Shown here: piece after piece, positions 46,432-54,941 of the stretch
How the letters are laid out: each line of letters begins with the position of its first letter
Numbering within the stretch: the stretch's first letter is position 1
NCBI RefSeq assembly: GCF_001544475.1
Contig: NZ_FCNW02000001.1
Coordinates: 124,001 to 188,000 of the forward strand
DNA length: 64,000 nucleotides
Source of the DNA: Caballeronia humi
GTDB taxonomy: Bacteria > Pseudomonadota > Gammaproteobacteria > Burkholderiales > Burkholderiaceae
Direction of reading: 5' to 3'
The notes under the pieces: generated by a model
Told to the model about the DNA's origin: nothing
The model's database searches: none
The model's input: the letters and a program-made list of their open reading frames with translations, nothing else
Program-made: the position numbers and the translations under genes

Positions 46432-47463
46432 ATGGCTTTCAACGTAACGCTCCGGCAAAGCGGCCGGCAGTTTCAAGTGGAACCCGACGAAGCGGTGCTC
46501 ATCGCCGCCCTCCGCCAGGGCATCGGCCTGCCGTACGGCTGCAAGAACGGCGCGTGTGGTTCGTGCAAGGGCACCATCGTGAGCGGCGAGGTCGAACAGG
46601 CGCCGCACTCGTCGTCGGCGTTGTCGAACGATGAAAAGACGCGCGGCATGGCGCTTTTCTGCTGCGCGACCGCGCAAACCGACCTCGAAATCGACGTGCG
46701 CGAAGTCGCGGGCGTCGGCGACGTGCAGGTGAAGAAGCTGCCCTGCCGCGTCAACGCGCTCGAACGCAAGGCCGCCGACGTCGTCGAGCTCAAATTGCAG
46801 TTGCCCGCCAACGAGCGGCTGCAATACCTCGCCGGCCAGTACATCGAGTTCATCCTGAAGGACGGCAAGCGCCGCAGCTATTCGATGGCAAGCCCGCCGC
46901 ATCACGAAGGCCCGCTCGAACTGCACATCCGTCACATGCCCGGCGGCACGTTCACCGATCACGTCTTCGGCGCGATGAAAGAGCGCGACATTCTTCGCTT
47001 CGAAGGCCCGCTCGGCACGTTCTTCCTGCGCGACGACTCCGAGAAGCCGATCGTGCTGCTCGCGTCCGGCACGGGCTTCGCGCCGATCAAGGCGATCATC
47101 GAACACGCGGTGTTCAATAACCTGAACCGCCCGATGACGCTCTACTGGGGTGGCCGTCGCAAGCAGGACTTGTACATGATGGATCTCGCCGAGCAATGGG
47201 CGAAGGACGTGCCGAACTTCAAGTTCGTGCCGGTCCTCTCCGAACCCGACGCCACCGATGGCTGGACCGGCCGCACGGGCTTCGTTCATCGGGCTGTCAT
47301 CGAAGATCTGCCAGACTTGAGCGCGTACCAGGTGTACGCGTGCGGCGCGCCGGTGATGGTGGAATCGGCGCAACGCGACTTTACGAGTCATCACCGGCTA
47401 CCGGAAGACGAGTTCTACGCGGATTCGTTCACTAGCGCCGCCGATCTCGCGCATCCGGTCTGA
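46432..47463 (+). CDS. 2Fe-2S/FAD/NAD(P)H reductase, CDP-6-deoxy-glucoseen reductase-like (AscD/RfbI type)
   Basis: 343 aa. N-terminal plant-type ferredoxin domain with C37, C42, C45 (YGCKNGACGSCKG) and C77 (FCCAT). Then an FNR-type FAD domain with RRSYSMAS at residues 148-155 and an NAD domain with LLASGTGFAPIKAI near residue 205 and YACGAPVMVESA near the end. It passes electrons from NAD(P)H to a partner. The annotation name comes from similarity to sugar-deoxygenation reductases, but no partner dehydrase is nearby, so the true partner may be an oxygenase or another iron-sulfur enzyme. Confidence 0.88.
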   Translation: MAFNVTLRQSGRQFQVEPDEAVLIAALRQGIGLPYGCKNGACGSCKGTIVSGEVEQAPHSSSALSNDEKTRGMALFCCATAQTDLEIDVREVAGVGDVQVKKLPCRVNALERKAADVVELKLQLPANERLQYLAGQYIEFILKDGKRRSYSMASPPHHEGPLELHIRHMPGGTFTDHVFGAMKERDILRFEGPLGTFFLRDDSEKPIVLLASGTGFAPIKAIIEHAVFNNLNRPMTLYWGGRRKQDLYMMDLAEQWAKDVPNFKFVPVLSEPDATDGWTGRTGFVHRAVIEDLPDLSAYQVYACGAPVMVESAQRDFTSHHRLPEDEFYADSFTSAADLAHPV

Positions 47464-47466
47464 TCA

Positions 47467-47507
47467 CCTTAACGCGCGGACAGAAAATCCGCGCGTTAAG
47501 GTTTACA
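47467..47507 (+). terminator. Long perfect hairpin after the reductase gene
   Basis: 14-bp perfect stem CCTTAACGCGCGGA / TCCGCGCGTTAAGG (47467-47480, 47488-47501), loop CAGAAAA, followed by TTTA. Likely an intrinsic terminator though the T run is short. Confidence 0.7.
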
Positions 47508-47646
47508 CGCTCAAACGTCGTATCGTATCCTTCGCGAATGATCGAAATCCAGACCAGCCTCCGACGTCGCCGCTCGCCGCTTCCCTAGGGATGCCGCTGG
47601 CTCGTCACGGATTCGCGCTCATGTTCTGTTCGATGCGCACGAAATG

Positions 47647-47678
47647 AAGCCACGGGACCCCGTGGCTTTTGTTTTTTC
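47647..47678 (+). terminator. Intrinsic terminator upstream of argD
   Basis: 10-bp stem AAGCCACGGG / CCCGTGGCTT (47647-47656, 47659-47668) followed by TTGTTTTTT. No coding gene precedes it between the reductase terminator and here, so it should end a short non-coding transcript or act in the argD leader. Confidence 0.78.
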
Positions 47679-47728
47679 CGACGCCGCTTTTTTCAACCAT
47701 CGTTGTCGCTCTCGTGGAGCCCGCTGTC

Positions 47729-48913
47729 ATGAATTTCAATGAGTACCCCGTCGAATCGCTGATGTTCATCACGAACCGCCCTGAAATCGTGTTCACGCAC
47801 GGCAAAGGCTCATGGCTCTACGACAACACCGGCAAGCGCTATCTGGACTTCATCCAGGGCTGGGCCGTGAACTCGCTCGGCCACTGCAACGACGGCATGA
47901 TCGAGGCGATGGACAGGCAGGCGCGCACGCTCATCAACCCGTCGCCGGCGTTCTACAACGCGCCGATGGCGCAGCTAGCCGGTTTGCTCACGCAGCACAG
48001 TGTCTTCGACAAGGTGTTCTTCGCGAACAGCGGCGCCGAAGCGAACGAAGGCGCGATCAAGCTCTCGCGCAAGTGGGGCAAGAAGTTCAAGGGCGGCGCG
48101 TACGAGATCATCACGTTCGATCACAGCTTCCACGGCCGCACGCTCGCGACCATGTCGGCGAGCGGCAAGGCCGGCTGGGACACGATCTACGCGCCGCAGG
48201 TGCCGGGCTTCCCGAAGGCCGAGTTGAACGACATCGCGTCGGTCGAGCGGCTGATCACGGATAAGACCGTTGGCGTAATGCTCGAGCCGATCCAGGGCGA
48301 AGGCGGTGTGATTCCCGCGACGCGCGAATTCATGCAGCAACTGCGCGCGCTGACGAAAAAGCACAACCTGCTCTTGATTGTCGATGAAGTGCAAAGCGGT
48401 TGTGGCCGCGCGGGCACGCTGTTCGCGTACGAACTGTCGGGCGTCGAGCCGGACATCATGACGCTCGGCAAGGGCATCGGCGGCGGCGTGCCGCTGGCGG
48501 CGCTGCTGGCGAAGGCCGAAATCGCGTGCTTCGAGCCGGGCGATCAGGGCGGCACCTACAACGGCAATCCGCTGATGACGGCGGTAGGCTATTCGGTGAT
48601 CTCGCAAATGACGGCGCCCGGTTTTCTCGAAGGCGTGCGCGAGCGCGGCGAGTATCTGAAGTCGCACCTGCTTCAGCTTTCGGAAGAACGCGGCTTCAAG
48701 GGCGAGCGCGGCGAGGGCCTCTTGCGCGCGCTGCTGCTCGATTCGGACAACGGCGCGCAGATCGTCGAGAAAGCGCGTCTGATGGGGCCCGACGGCCTGC
48801 TGCTGAACGCGGCGCGTCCGAACCTCCTGCGCTTCATGCCCGCGCTGAATGTGACGAAGGACGAAATCGACCAGATGATGGCGATGCTGCGCACCGTGCT
48901 GGATTCGCTGTGA
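47729..48913 (+). CDS. argD: ArgD-type acetylornithine aminotransferase
   Basis: Class III PLP aminotransferase, 394 aa. NSGAEANEGAIKLSRKWG near residue 109, FHGRTLATMSASGK near residue 140, PIQGEGGVIPA near residue 190, LIVDEVQSGCGRAGTLFAYE near residue 215 and the PLP lysine in IMTLGKGIGGGVPLAALLA near residue 245. Arginine synthesis, and possibly succinyldiaminopimelate in lysine synthesis. The ATG at 47729 gives MNFNEYPVESLMF. Other class III transaminases (ornithine, succinylornithine) cannot be excluded. The next gene overlaps its stop (GTGA). Confidence 0.9.
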   Translation: MNFNEYPVESLMFITNRPEIVFTHGKGSWLYDNTGKRYLDFIQGWAVNSLGHCNDGMIEAMDRQARTLINPSPAFYNAPMAQLAGLLTQHSVFDKVFFANSGAEANEGAIKLSRKWGKKFKGGAYEIITFDHSFHGRTLATMSASGKAGWDTIYAPQVPGFPKAELNDIASVERLITDKTVGVMLEPIQGEGGVIPATREFMQQLRALTKKHNLLLIVDEVQSGCGRAGTLFAYELSGVEPDIMTLGKGIGGGVPLAALLAKAEIACFEPGDQGGTYNGNPLMTAVGYSVISQMTAPGFLEGVRERGEYLKSHLLQLSEERGFKGERGEGLLRALLLDSDNGAQIVEKARLMGPDGLLLNAARPNLLRFMPALNVTKDEIDQMMAMLRTVLDSL

Positions 48914-49359
48914 GAATCCGCGTTTTCGACGCACGCGACGCCGATGCGGTGATCGCGCTCTGGCGACGCGTGTTCCCCGAATACGCCGATCCCGCGAAGC
49001 CGCAGCGCGATCCGCGCGTGTCGATCGCGAACAAGCTCGCGACGCAACCGGAGCTGTTTTTCGTGGGCGTTGTCGATGGGCGCGTGATCGGCACGATCAT
49101 GGCGGGCTACGACGGACATCGCGGATGGCTGTATTCGCTGGCCGTCGATGAAACCGCGCGCGGTAACGGCTACGGGCGCGCGCTGGTCCAGCATGCGGAA
49201 AGCGAGCTGGCGAAGCGCGGCTGTCCGAAGGTGAATCTGCAGATTCTCGCCAGCAAAGCCGACGTGCAGGCGTTCTACGCCAAACTCGGCTATCACGCCG
49301 ATGAAGTCGTGAGCTTCGGCAAGCGGCTTCAGTCGGCGCCGGCGTCGGCGTCGGCGTAA
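48910..49359 (+). CDS. GNAT-family N-acetyltransferase (YpeA-like)
   Basis: 149 aa starting at a GTG that overlaps the argD stop. Motif A acetyl-CoA loop is seen in VDETARGNGYGRALVQHAES near residue 80, with motif B LQILASKADVQAFYAKLGY near residue 115. The C-terminus is a short Ala/Ser repeat (SAPASASA). Substrate unknown; E. coli YpeA-like proteins are common in this arrangement. Translational coupling to argD hints at a related amino-acid role, not proven. Confidence 0.82.
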   Translation: MRIRVFDARDADAVIALWRRVFPEYADPAKPQRDPRVSIANKLATQPELFFVGVVDGRVIGTIMAGYDGHRGWLYSLAVDETARGNGYGRALVQHAESELAKRGCPKVNLQILASKADVQAFYAKLGYHADEVVSFGKRLQSAPASASA

Positions 49360-49362
49360 AAA

Positions 49363-49394
49363 AACCGCATGCGTTTCGAGCGCATGCGGTTCTT
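49363..49394. terminator. Intrinsic terminator between convergent GNAT and livF
   Basis: 11-bp perfect stem AACCGCATGCG / CGCATGCGGTT (49363-49373, 49381-49391), loop TTTCGAG; A run on the left (49357-49364) favours the minus strand, short CTT on the right. Confidence 0.8.
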
Positions 49395-49417
49395 CGTTCG
49401 ATGCAGCCTGTCGCGAA

Positions 49418-50140
49418 TCACTCGCCCAGGTAAGCCGCCCGCACCTTCGGATCGTCGAGCATCGTCTTCGCGTCGCCCGTCATCGTGACGAGACCCGAAT
49501 CCATCACATAGCCGCGATTCGCCGCCTGCAACGCGAGCCGCGCGTTCTGCTCCACGAGCAACACCGTCAGCCCTTCGCTCGAAATCTCGCGCACCACTTC
49601 GAAGATCTTTTCGACCATGATCGGCGAGAGACCCATCGACGGCTCATCGAGCAGCAGCAGTTTCGGACGCGACAACAGCGCCCGCGCCATCGCCAGCATC
49701 TGCTGTTCGCCGCCCGAAAGCGTCCCCGCATACTGCGACGCGCGTTCCTTCAGCCGCGGAAAGAAGCCGAACATGCGGTCGGTGTCTTTCTGGATCTGAT
49801 CGGCATCGTTGCGCAGGTACGCGCCCATCTGCATGTTTTCCAGAATCGACATCCGCGCGAAGATGCCGCGCCCTTCCGGCACCATCGCGAGACCGCGCTT
49901 GAGCAGCTCATGCGTCGGCACGCCCTTGATCGACTGGCCCATGTATTCGATGTCACCCGCCGAATACGGCTTGAGTCCCGTAATGGCCTTCATCGTCGTG
50001 GTCTTGCCCGCGCCGTTCGCGCCGATCAGCGTGACGAGTTCGCCCTGCCCGACCTCCAGATCGACACCCTTGACCGCCTGAATCCCGCCGTAATTGACCT
50101 GCAGGCCCTTGATTTTCAACATCGCGTTAGTCGTCGCCAT
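49418..50140 (-). CDS. livF: LivF, branched-chain amino acid ABC ATPase
   Basis: 240 aa. Walker A GANGAGKTTTMKAITG near residue 40, signature GTLSGGEQQMLAMARALLSR near residue 138, Walker B LLLLDEPSMGLSP, H-loop LLVEQNARLAL. The start at 50140 overlaps the livG stop by one base. Last gene of the liv operon. Confidence 0.95.
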   Translation of the reverse strand: MATTNAMLKIKGLQVNYGGIQAVKGVDLEVGQGELVTLIGANGAGKTTTMKAITGLKPYSAGDIEYMGQSIKGVPTHELLKRGLAMVPEGRGIFARMSILENMQMGAYLRNDADQIQKDTDRMFGFFPRLKERASQYAGTLSGGEQQMLAMARALLSRPKLLLLDEPSMGLSPIMVEKIFEVVREISSEGLTVLLVEQNARLALQAANRGYVMDSGLVTMTGDAKTMLDDPKVRAAYLGE

Positions 50141-50916
50141 CAGTGGACCCCTGCTCCCAGATATGCCTCGATCACCTTCGGGTCCTTCTGCACGTCCTGC
50201 GGCAGACCCTCGGCGATCACCTTGCCGTAATCGAGCACCGTCATCCGGTTGCACAATCCCATCACCAGTTTCACGTCGTGTTCGATCAGCAGAATCGTCT
50301 TGCCGTCGGCGCGGATCTTGTCGAGCAGGCGCGTGAGTTCCACTTTTTCCGTCGCGTTCATGCCGGCGGCGGGTTCATCGAGTGCGAGCAGCTTCGGATC
50401 GGTCGCCAATGCACGCGCGATTTCCAGACGCCGCTGGTGCCCGTACGACAGATTGCGCGACGTGTAATCCGCGTATTGCAGCACGCCCACGTATTCGAGC
50501 AGCTCAAGCGCGCGTTCCTTGATCTCGCGCTCTTCACGCCGTTCGGCCGGCGTCTGGAACACCGCGCCGATCAGGCCGTGTTTCGTGCGCACGTGGCGCC
50601 CGACCATCACGTTTTCCAGCGCCGTCATGCCGCCGAAGAGACGAATGTTCTGGAACGTGCGCGCAATGCCCGCCTGCGCCACCTGATAGACGGCAGTCGG
50701 CGTGTACGCCACGCCGTCGAGCTTGAAGACGCCCGAATCCGGCGTGTAGAGGCCCGTGATCACGTTGAAGAACGTCGTCTTGCCGGCGCCGTTCGGGCCG
50801 ATCAGGCCGTAAATCTCGCCCGCCTTGATTTCGAGACGCACGTCGGAAAGCGCCTGCAAGCCGCCGAAGCGCTTGTTGACGCCCTGCACGGACAATCGAG
50901 TTTGTTGTTCGCTCAT
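50140..50916 (-). CDS. livG: LivG, branched-chain amino acid ABC ATPase
   Basis: 258 aa. Walker A GPNGAGKTTFFNVITGLY near residue 40, signature NLSYGHQRRLEIARALA (Y in place of the usual G after S, typical of LivG) near residue 155, Walker B LLALDEPAAGMNATE, H-loop LLIEHDVKLVM. 16 bases after livM. Confidence 0.96.
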   Translation of the reverse strand: MSEQQTRLSVQGVNKRFGGLQALSDVRLEIKAGEIYGLIGPNGAGKTTFFNVITGLYTPDSGVFKLDGVAYTPTAVYQVAQAGIARTFQNIRLFGGMTALENVMVGRHVRTKHGLIGAVFQTPAERREEREIKERALELLEYVGVLQYADYTSRNLSYGHQRRLEIARALATDPKLLALDEPAAGMNATEKVELTRLLDKIRADGKTILLIEHDVKLVMGLCNRMTVLDYGKVIAEGLPQDVQKDPKVIEAYLGAGVH

Positions 50917-50932
50917 GTCTGGTTCCCCCGCT

Positions 50933-52102
50933 TTAAGCGCGCACCGGCTTCTTGCCAGCGCGCTTCGCGATCTTCGCGATCTTGTCTTCGTGTTTTGCGG
51001 CGGGCCACAGGCCTTCCGAGCGATACAGCATGATCAGCACCATCGCCAGGCCGTACAGCAACTGACGGATGACTTCCGTATCGACGATCTGATGACCAAA
51101 GATGGCGTTTTGCAGCGGGCCCATCGTCGAGCGCAGGAATTCGGGGAACACGGCAAGCAACACCGCGCCGAGAATCACGCCGGGGATGTGGCCCATGCCG
51201 CCGAGCACCACGCAGGCCAGCACGACGATCGATTCCCAGAACGTGAACGATTCCGGCGACACGAAGCCCTGGAACGCGCCGAACATCGCGCCCGACAAGC
51301 CGCCGAACGACGCGCCCATCGCGAACGCGAGCAGCTTGACGTTACGGGTGTTGATGCCCATCGCCTTGGCGGCGATTTCGTCTTCGCGGATCGCGGCCCA
51401 TGCGCGGCCGATACGCGAGTGCTGCAGGCGCGTACAGACCCAGATCACGAACAGCGCGCACAGCACGAACAGGTAGTAATACATGTACACGGACGGGAAC
51501 TTCAGTCCGAAGAACTCGTGCGTCTGCGAGAGGTTGAAGCCGGCGACGGTCACCGGATCGATGCCGGTAATGCCCTTCGGACCGTTCGTGATGTTGATCG
51601 GACGATCGAGGTTGTTCATGAAGATCCGGACGATTTCCCCGAAACCCAAGGTCACGATCGCGAGGTAGTCGCCGCGCAGACGCAGCGTCGGTGCGCCGAG
51701 CAGCACGCCGAAGGTCGCCGCGAGCGCCATCGCGCAGGGCACGATCAGGAGGAACGGGACGTGCAATCCGCCGGGCGCGAGGTGCGCGATCCATTCGAAC
51801 TGATTGGTCAACTGCGGCGACGACAGCAACGCCGCCACATAAGCGCCGACCGCGTAGAACGCGATATAGCCCAGGTCCAGCAGGCCGGCGAAGCCGACCA
51901 CCACGTTTAGCCCCAGCGCCAGCATCACGTAGAGCATCGCGAAGTCGAGCACGCGGACCCAGTAATTGCCGCCGGCCGCGCCGATCACCATCGGCGCCAT
52001 GATCACGAGCGCGGCGACCAGAATCGTGATCGCGTAGCTTTTCGCGCCTTTTTTCTCGGGGATGAGCGTCGTCGACGGCTCAATCGGTTGAATCGATGTC
52101 AT
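50933..52102 (-). CDS. livM: LivM, branched-chain amino acid ABC permease
   Basis: 389 aa, about 9-10 hydrophobic segments. LivM signature: MLYVMLALGLNVVVGFAGLL near residue 58, LGAPTLRLRGDYLAIVTLGF near residue 135, and the EAA-like loop IREDEIAAKAMGINTRNVKL near residue 245. The ATG at 52102 has GGGAGC 9 bases upstream; a longer frame to 52171 runs into the livH 3' end. The C-terminus is Lys/Ala-rich. Confidence 0.94.
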   Translation of the reverse strand: MTSIQPIEPSTTLIPEKKGAKSYAITILVAALVIMAPMVIGAAGGNYWVRVLDFAMLYVMLALGLNVVVGFAGLLDLGYIAFYAVGAYVAALLSSPQLTNQFEWIAHLAPGGLHVPFLLIVPCAMALAATFGVLLGAPTLRLRGDYLAIVTLGFGEIVRIFMNNLDRPINITNGPKGITGIDPVTVAGFNLSQTHEFFGLKFPSVYMYYYLFVLCALFVIWVCTRLQHSRIGRAWAAIREDEIAAKAMGINTRNVKLLAFAMGASFGGLSGAMFGAFQGFVSPESFTFWESIVVLACVVLGGMGHIPGVILGAVLLAVFPEFLRSTMGPLQNAIFGHQIVDTEVIRQLLYGLAMVLIMLYRSEGLWPAAKHEDKIAKIAKRAGKKPVRA

Positions 52103-52118
52103 TTTTTTACGCTCCCTG

Positions 52119-53069
52119 TTATGCGCGGTCAGCCACACGTTCGCCGAGCAAGCCGGACGGACGGAACACAAGCACGATGATCAGCACGACAAACGCGAAC
52201 ACGTCCTGGTAGTTACTGCCGAAGACGCCGCCCGTCAGGTTGCCGATGTAACCCGCGCCCAACTGTTCGATGAGGCCGAGCAGCACGCCGCCGACCATTG
52301 CGCCGCCCAAGTTGCCGATCCCGCCCAGCACCGCCGCCGTGAATGCCTTCAAACCAGGGATAAAGCCCATGTAGAAGTGCGCGTTGCCGTATTCGGAGGC
52401 GATCATGACGCCGGCGAGTGCCGCGAGCGCCGAGCCGATCATGAAGGTCGCGGAAATCACGAAGTTCGGGTTCACGCCCATCAGCGAAGCGACGCCGGGG
52501 TTTTCAGCGATCGCGCGCATCGCGCGGCCGAGGCGCGTCTTGTGCACGAGCAGCAGGAGCCCGCCCATCACGAGGAACGCCACGACGATGATCACGATTT
52601 CGGTCATCGAGATCACGGCGCCCGGACGATCGGCGGTTGCGGTGATCACGTTGATCGGATCGGTCGGGAGGAGCTGCGGGAACGGCAGCGGATTGCGGCC
52701 CCAGATCATCATCGCGAGCGTCTGGAGGAGAATCGACACGCCGATCGCGGTGATCAGCGGGGCGAGACGCGGTGCCTTGCGGAGCGGCCGGTAAGCCACG
52801 CGTTCGATCGTGTAGCCGACGAGCGCGCAGACCACGGCAGCAACCGCCAGCGCGATGACCAGCATGATCGGCCCGGGCAAGCCGGGAAAGTGATTCGTCA
52901 TGACGCCGATGGCGGACAGCGCCACCATTGCGCCGACCATCAGCACGTCGCCGTGCGCGAAGTTGATGATGCCCAGAATGCCGTACACCATCGTATAACC
53001 CAGTGCGATGATGGCGTAGACGCTGCCAAGCACCAGACCGTTCAAGATCTGCTGGATGAAAATATCCAT
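52119..53069 (-). CDS. livH: LivH, branched-chain amino acid ABC permease
   Basis: 316 aa, about eight membrane segments. LivH landmarks: LVLGSVYAIIALGYTMVYGI near residue 13, INFAHGDVLMVGA near residue 35, and RAMRAIAENPGVASLMGVNP near residue 183 (coupling loop). AGGAGC lies 6 bases before the ATG. 16 bases to livM. Confidence 0.95.
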   Translation of the reverse strand: MDIFIQQILNGLVLGSVYAIIALGYTMVYGILGIINFAHGDVLMVGAMVALSAIGVMTNHFPGLPGPIMLVIALAVAAVVCALVGYTIERVAYRPLRKAPRLAPLITAIGVSILLQTLAMMIWGRNPLPFPQLLPTDPINVITATADRPGAVISMTEIVIIVVAFLVMGGLLLLVHKTRLGRAMRAIAENPGVASLMGVNPNFVISATFMIGSALAALAGVMIASEYGNAHFYMGFIPGLKAFTAAVLGGIGNLGGAMVGGVLLGLIEQLGAGYIGNLTGGVFGSNYQDVFAFVVLIIVLVFRPSGLLGERVADRA

Positions 53070-53242
53070 TTAAAGCTCCTTAGCCCGTGCGACCAGATAC
53101 CGCTTTATCACCGGCCGATAAACCGGTGTGAAGCGAAATCGAGAACGGCACCGCGCGTACGTGTGAAAAAACCGGTAAGGGTCAATCGTCCCGACCCGCG
53201 CCCGCTGCCGGATCTGGCTGCGGACACCTGTCGGACGGATAC

Positions 53243-53273
53243 GGAAACGGCGCCACCGGGTAGCTGGCGCCGT
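53243..53273 (-). terminator. Hairpin between livK and livH
   Basis: On the minus strand ACGGCGCCA / TGGCGCCGT (53273-53265, 53255-53247) with a nine-base loop, followed by TTCC. The T run is weak, so partial termination or mRNA 3'-end protection of livK (binding protein needed in excess) is as likely as full termination. Confidence 0.55.
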
Positions 53274-53294
53274 CAGGCTGCAAACGCCCTGCCA

Positions 53295-54521
53295 TCACTG
53301 CTTCACGACATCCAGGACGTTTTTCTTGCCATCCTTGAAGTCATAAAGCGTGATCGTGCCTCCCTTCAAATCGCCTTTGTCGTCGAATGCGATATGTCCC
53401 GTCAGACCGTTAAAATCGGTCGACGCGATCGCAGCGAGCACCTTGGGCGCGTCGATGGAATTGGCGCGTTTCATTGCGTCGACGATCACGTACATTGCGT
53501 CATACGTGAACGGCGCGTAAATCTGCACCGGCGTGTGAAAGCGGGCTTCGTATTTCTGGGAGAAGTCCGCTCCCTTGTCCATCTTCGAAAGCGCGAGACC
53601 CGCTTCCGAACAGACGAGGTTTTGCACGGCATCACCCGCGAGCGCCGCGACCTTGTCGGTGCACACCCCGTCACCGGCAAGAATCTTTGCCTTGATGCCA
53701 GCCGCCGCCGCTTCCTTGATGAAGGGGCCGCCGGTCACATCCATCCCGCCGTACATCACGACGTCGGGCTGGGATCGTTTTATTTTTGTCAGGATCGCCT
53801 TGTAGTCGCGCGTCTTTTCGCTGGTCGCCTCGCGCGAGAGCACCTTGATGCCGCTCGTTTGCGCCGTCTTCGAAAATTCGTCAGCCAGGCCGCGGCCGTA
53901 GGCGGAGGTATCGTCGACGATCACGACTTTCTTCGCGTGCAGCGTCTTCGCGGCGTAGTCGGCGAGCACCGGCCCCTGCAGCGCATCCGTTGCGACGACG
54001 CGGAACGTCGTCTTGAAACCCTGCTTCGTGTACTGCGGGTTGGTGGTCGAGGGCGAGATCTGCGCCACGTTGGCGTCGCTGTAGATCTTCGCTGCCGGGA
54101 TCGACACACCCGAATTCATATGACCGATGACGGCGACCACCTTGTCGTCGATCAGGCGCTGCGCGGCTTCCGTGCCGGTGCGCGGATCGGCGGCGTCGTC
54201 CTGGGCGTCGAGTACGAGCTTGATCGGATGCCCGTCGATCGTGAGGCCCTGCGCGCTGATTTCCTCGAGCGCGAGGCGGGCGCCGTTCTCGTTGTCCTTG
54301 CCGAGATGCGCCTGCAAGCCGGTCAGCGGCGCGACATGGCCGATCTTCACGACCGTCGCCGCTTCGCTCGCCGGCGGTGGCGGTGCAGCGGCGGCGGGCG
54401 CCGACGCGGAACTCGCGGCCGATGCCCCTGTGCTCGCCTCGCCATCGCTTTTCTTGCTGCATGCGGTGCTCATCGCAACCGCAGCCGCGATGGTCACGGC
54501 GTAAGCAAACTTGACTCGCAT
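53295..54521 (-). CDS. livK: LivK-type branched-chain amino acid binding lipoprotein
   Basis: 408 aa. Lipoprotein signal with MSTAC, lipidated cysteine C21, then an Ala/Ser/Pro-rich linker (residues 22-52, including AAAAPPPPASEA) before the type I binding fold: VVKIGHVAPLTGLQAHLGKD near residue 55, INSG-like HMNSGVSIPAAKIYSDANVA near residue 135. Ligand probably Leu/Ile/Val or another amide/amino acid. Lipidated binding proteins are less common in Gram-negatives than soluble ones. A gap of 225 bases separates it from livH, with a hairpin in between. Confidence 0.92.
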   Translation of the reverse strand: MRVKFAYAVTIAAAVAMSTACSKKSDGEASTGASAASSASAPAAAAPPPPASEAATVVKIGHVAPLTGLQAHLGKDNENGARLALEEISAQGLTIDGHPIKLVLDAQDDAADPRTGTEAAQRLIDDKVVAVIGHMNSGVSIPAAKIYSDANVAQISPSTTNPQYTKQGFKTTFRVVATDALQGPVLADYAAKTLHAKKVVIVDDTSAYGRGLADEFSKTAQTSGIKVLSREATSEKTRDYKAILTKIKRSQPDVVMYGGMDVTGGPFIKEAAAAGIKAKILAGDGVCTDKVAALAGDAVQNLVCSEAGLALSKMDKGADFSQKYEARFHTPVQIYAPFTYDAMYVIVDAMKRANSIDAPKVLAAIASTDFNGLTGHIAFDDKGDLKGGTITLYDFKDGKKNVLDVVKQ

Positions 54522-54584
54522 TAAGTAGGTCTCCTGCGCCTTGGAAAGCTGATGTTTCAGGCCCTTCCGGCCTGGAACGCGCGC

Positions 54585-54612
54585 ATTGTAACGCTAATTA
54601 TGAGACGGGCAA
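54585..54612 (-). promoter_or_regulatory. Sigma70-like promoter of the liv operon
   Basis: On the minus strand TTGCCC (54612-54607), 16-base spacer, TACAAT (54590-54585). The spacing and sequence are near consensus. The leader to the livK ATG would be about 55-60 bases. Confidence 0.65.
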
Positions 54613-54903
54613 TATTGTTATGTGACAGGGGTTTTCCTGCATTGCAACCGTTATTTTTGACCGATTTTCGCGCTCAGGCGCAACCAGGTTGCGATCTAGG
54701 TTTGTGCAGCAGTTGCACCAAAAATGTAAGTGTCTCGCCGGCCCAGGTTTGTAAGGTTCGCGTCGGTCGTGATTGGTAAGGGAAATCCCTGCATTGCCGT
54801 CGCTGCAAAGCGCGCACCATTTGAGTGCGATTATTTTTTGGATTTAAAGTTCTTTCAAACAAAGTACGTTATTTTTGACGCATACAAGATACTGGATGTG
54901 CGC
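54613..54903. other. AT-rich non-coding region between livK and ispH, with inverted repeats
   Basis: No gene seen in about 290 bases (420 between the two coding regions). Two neighbouring inverted repeats: CGCAACC-A-GGTTGCG (54679-54693) and GTGCA-GCAGT-TGCAC (54704-54718), about 70-130 bases upstream of the liv -35. They could be an operator. The part from 54800 to 54900 is the most AT-rich stretch of this area. Confidence 0.5.
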
Positions 54904-54927
54904 AAAAAAGCGCCCCGAAGGACGCTT
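54904..54927 (-). terminator. Intrinsic terminator after ispH
   Basis: Minus strand AAGCGTCC-TTCG-GGGCGCTT (one G-U pair) followed by TTTT, 15 bases beyond the ispH stop. Confidence 0.82.
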
Positions 54928-54941
54928 CTAATTTCACCGTA

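Noticed and set aside
49337..49356. Short GTCGGC-type repeat at the end of the GNAT gene as a regulatory repeat
   Set aside because: It simply encodes the Ala/Ser tail (SAPASASA) and is only about 20 bases long.
52377..54524. A 715-codon + strand open frame opposite livH and livK
   Set aside because: It crosses two well-supported genes and their intergenic gap, with Arg/His/Asp-rich composition typical of an antisense shadow.
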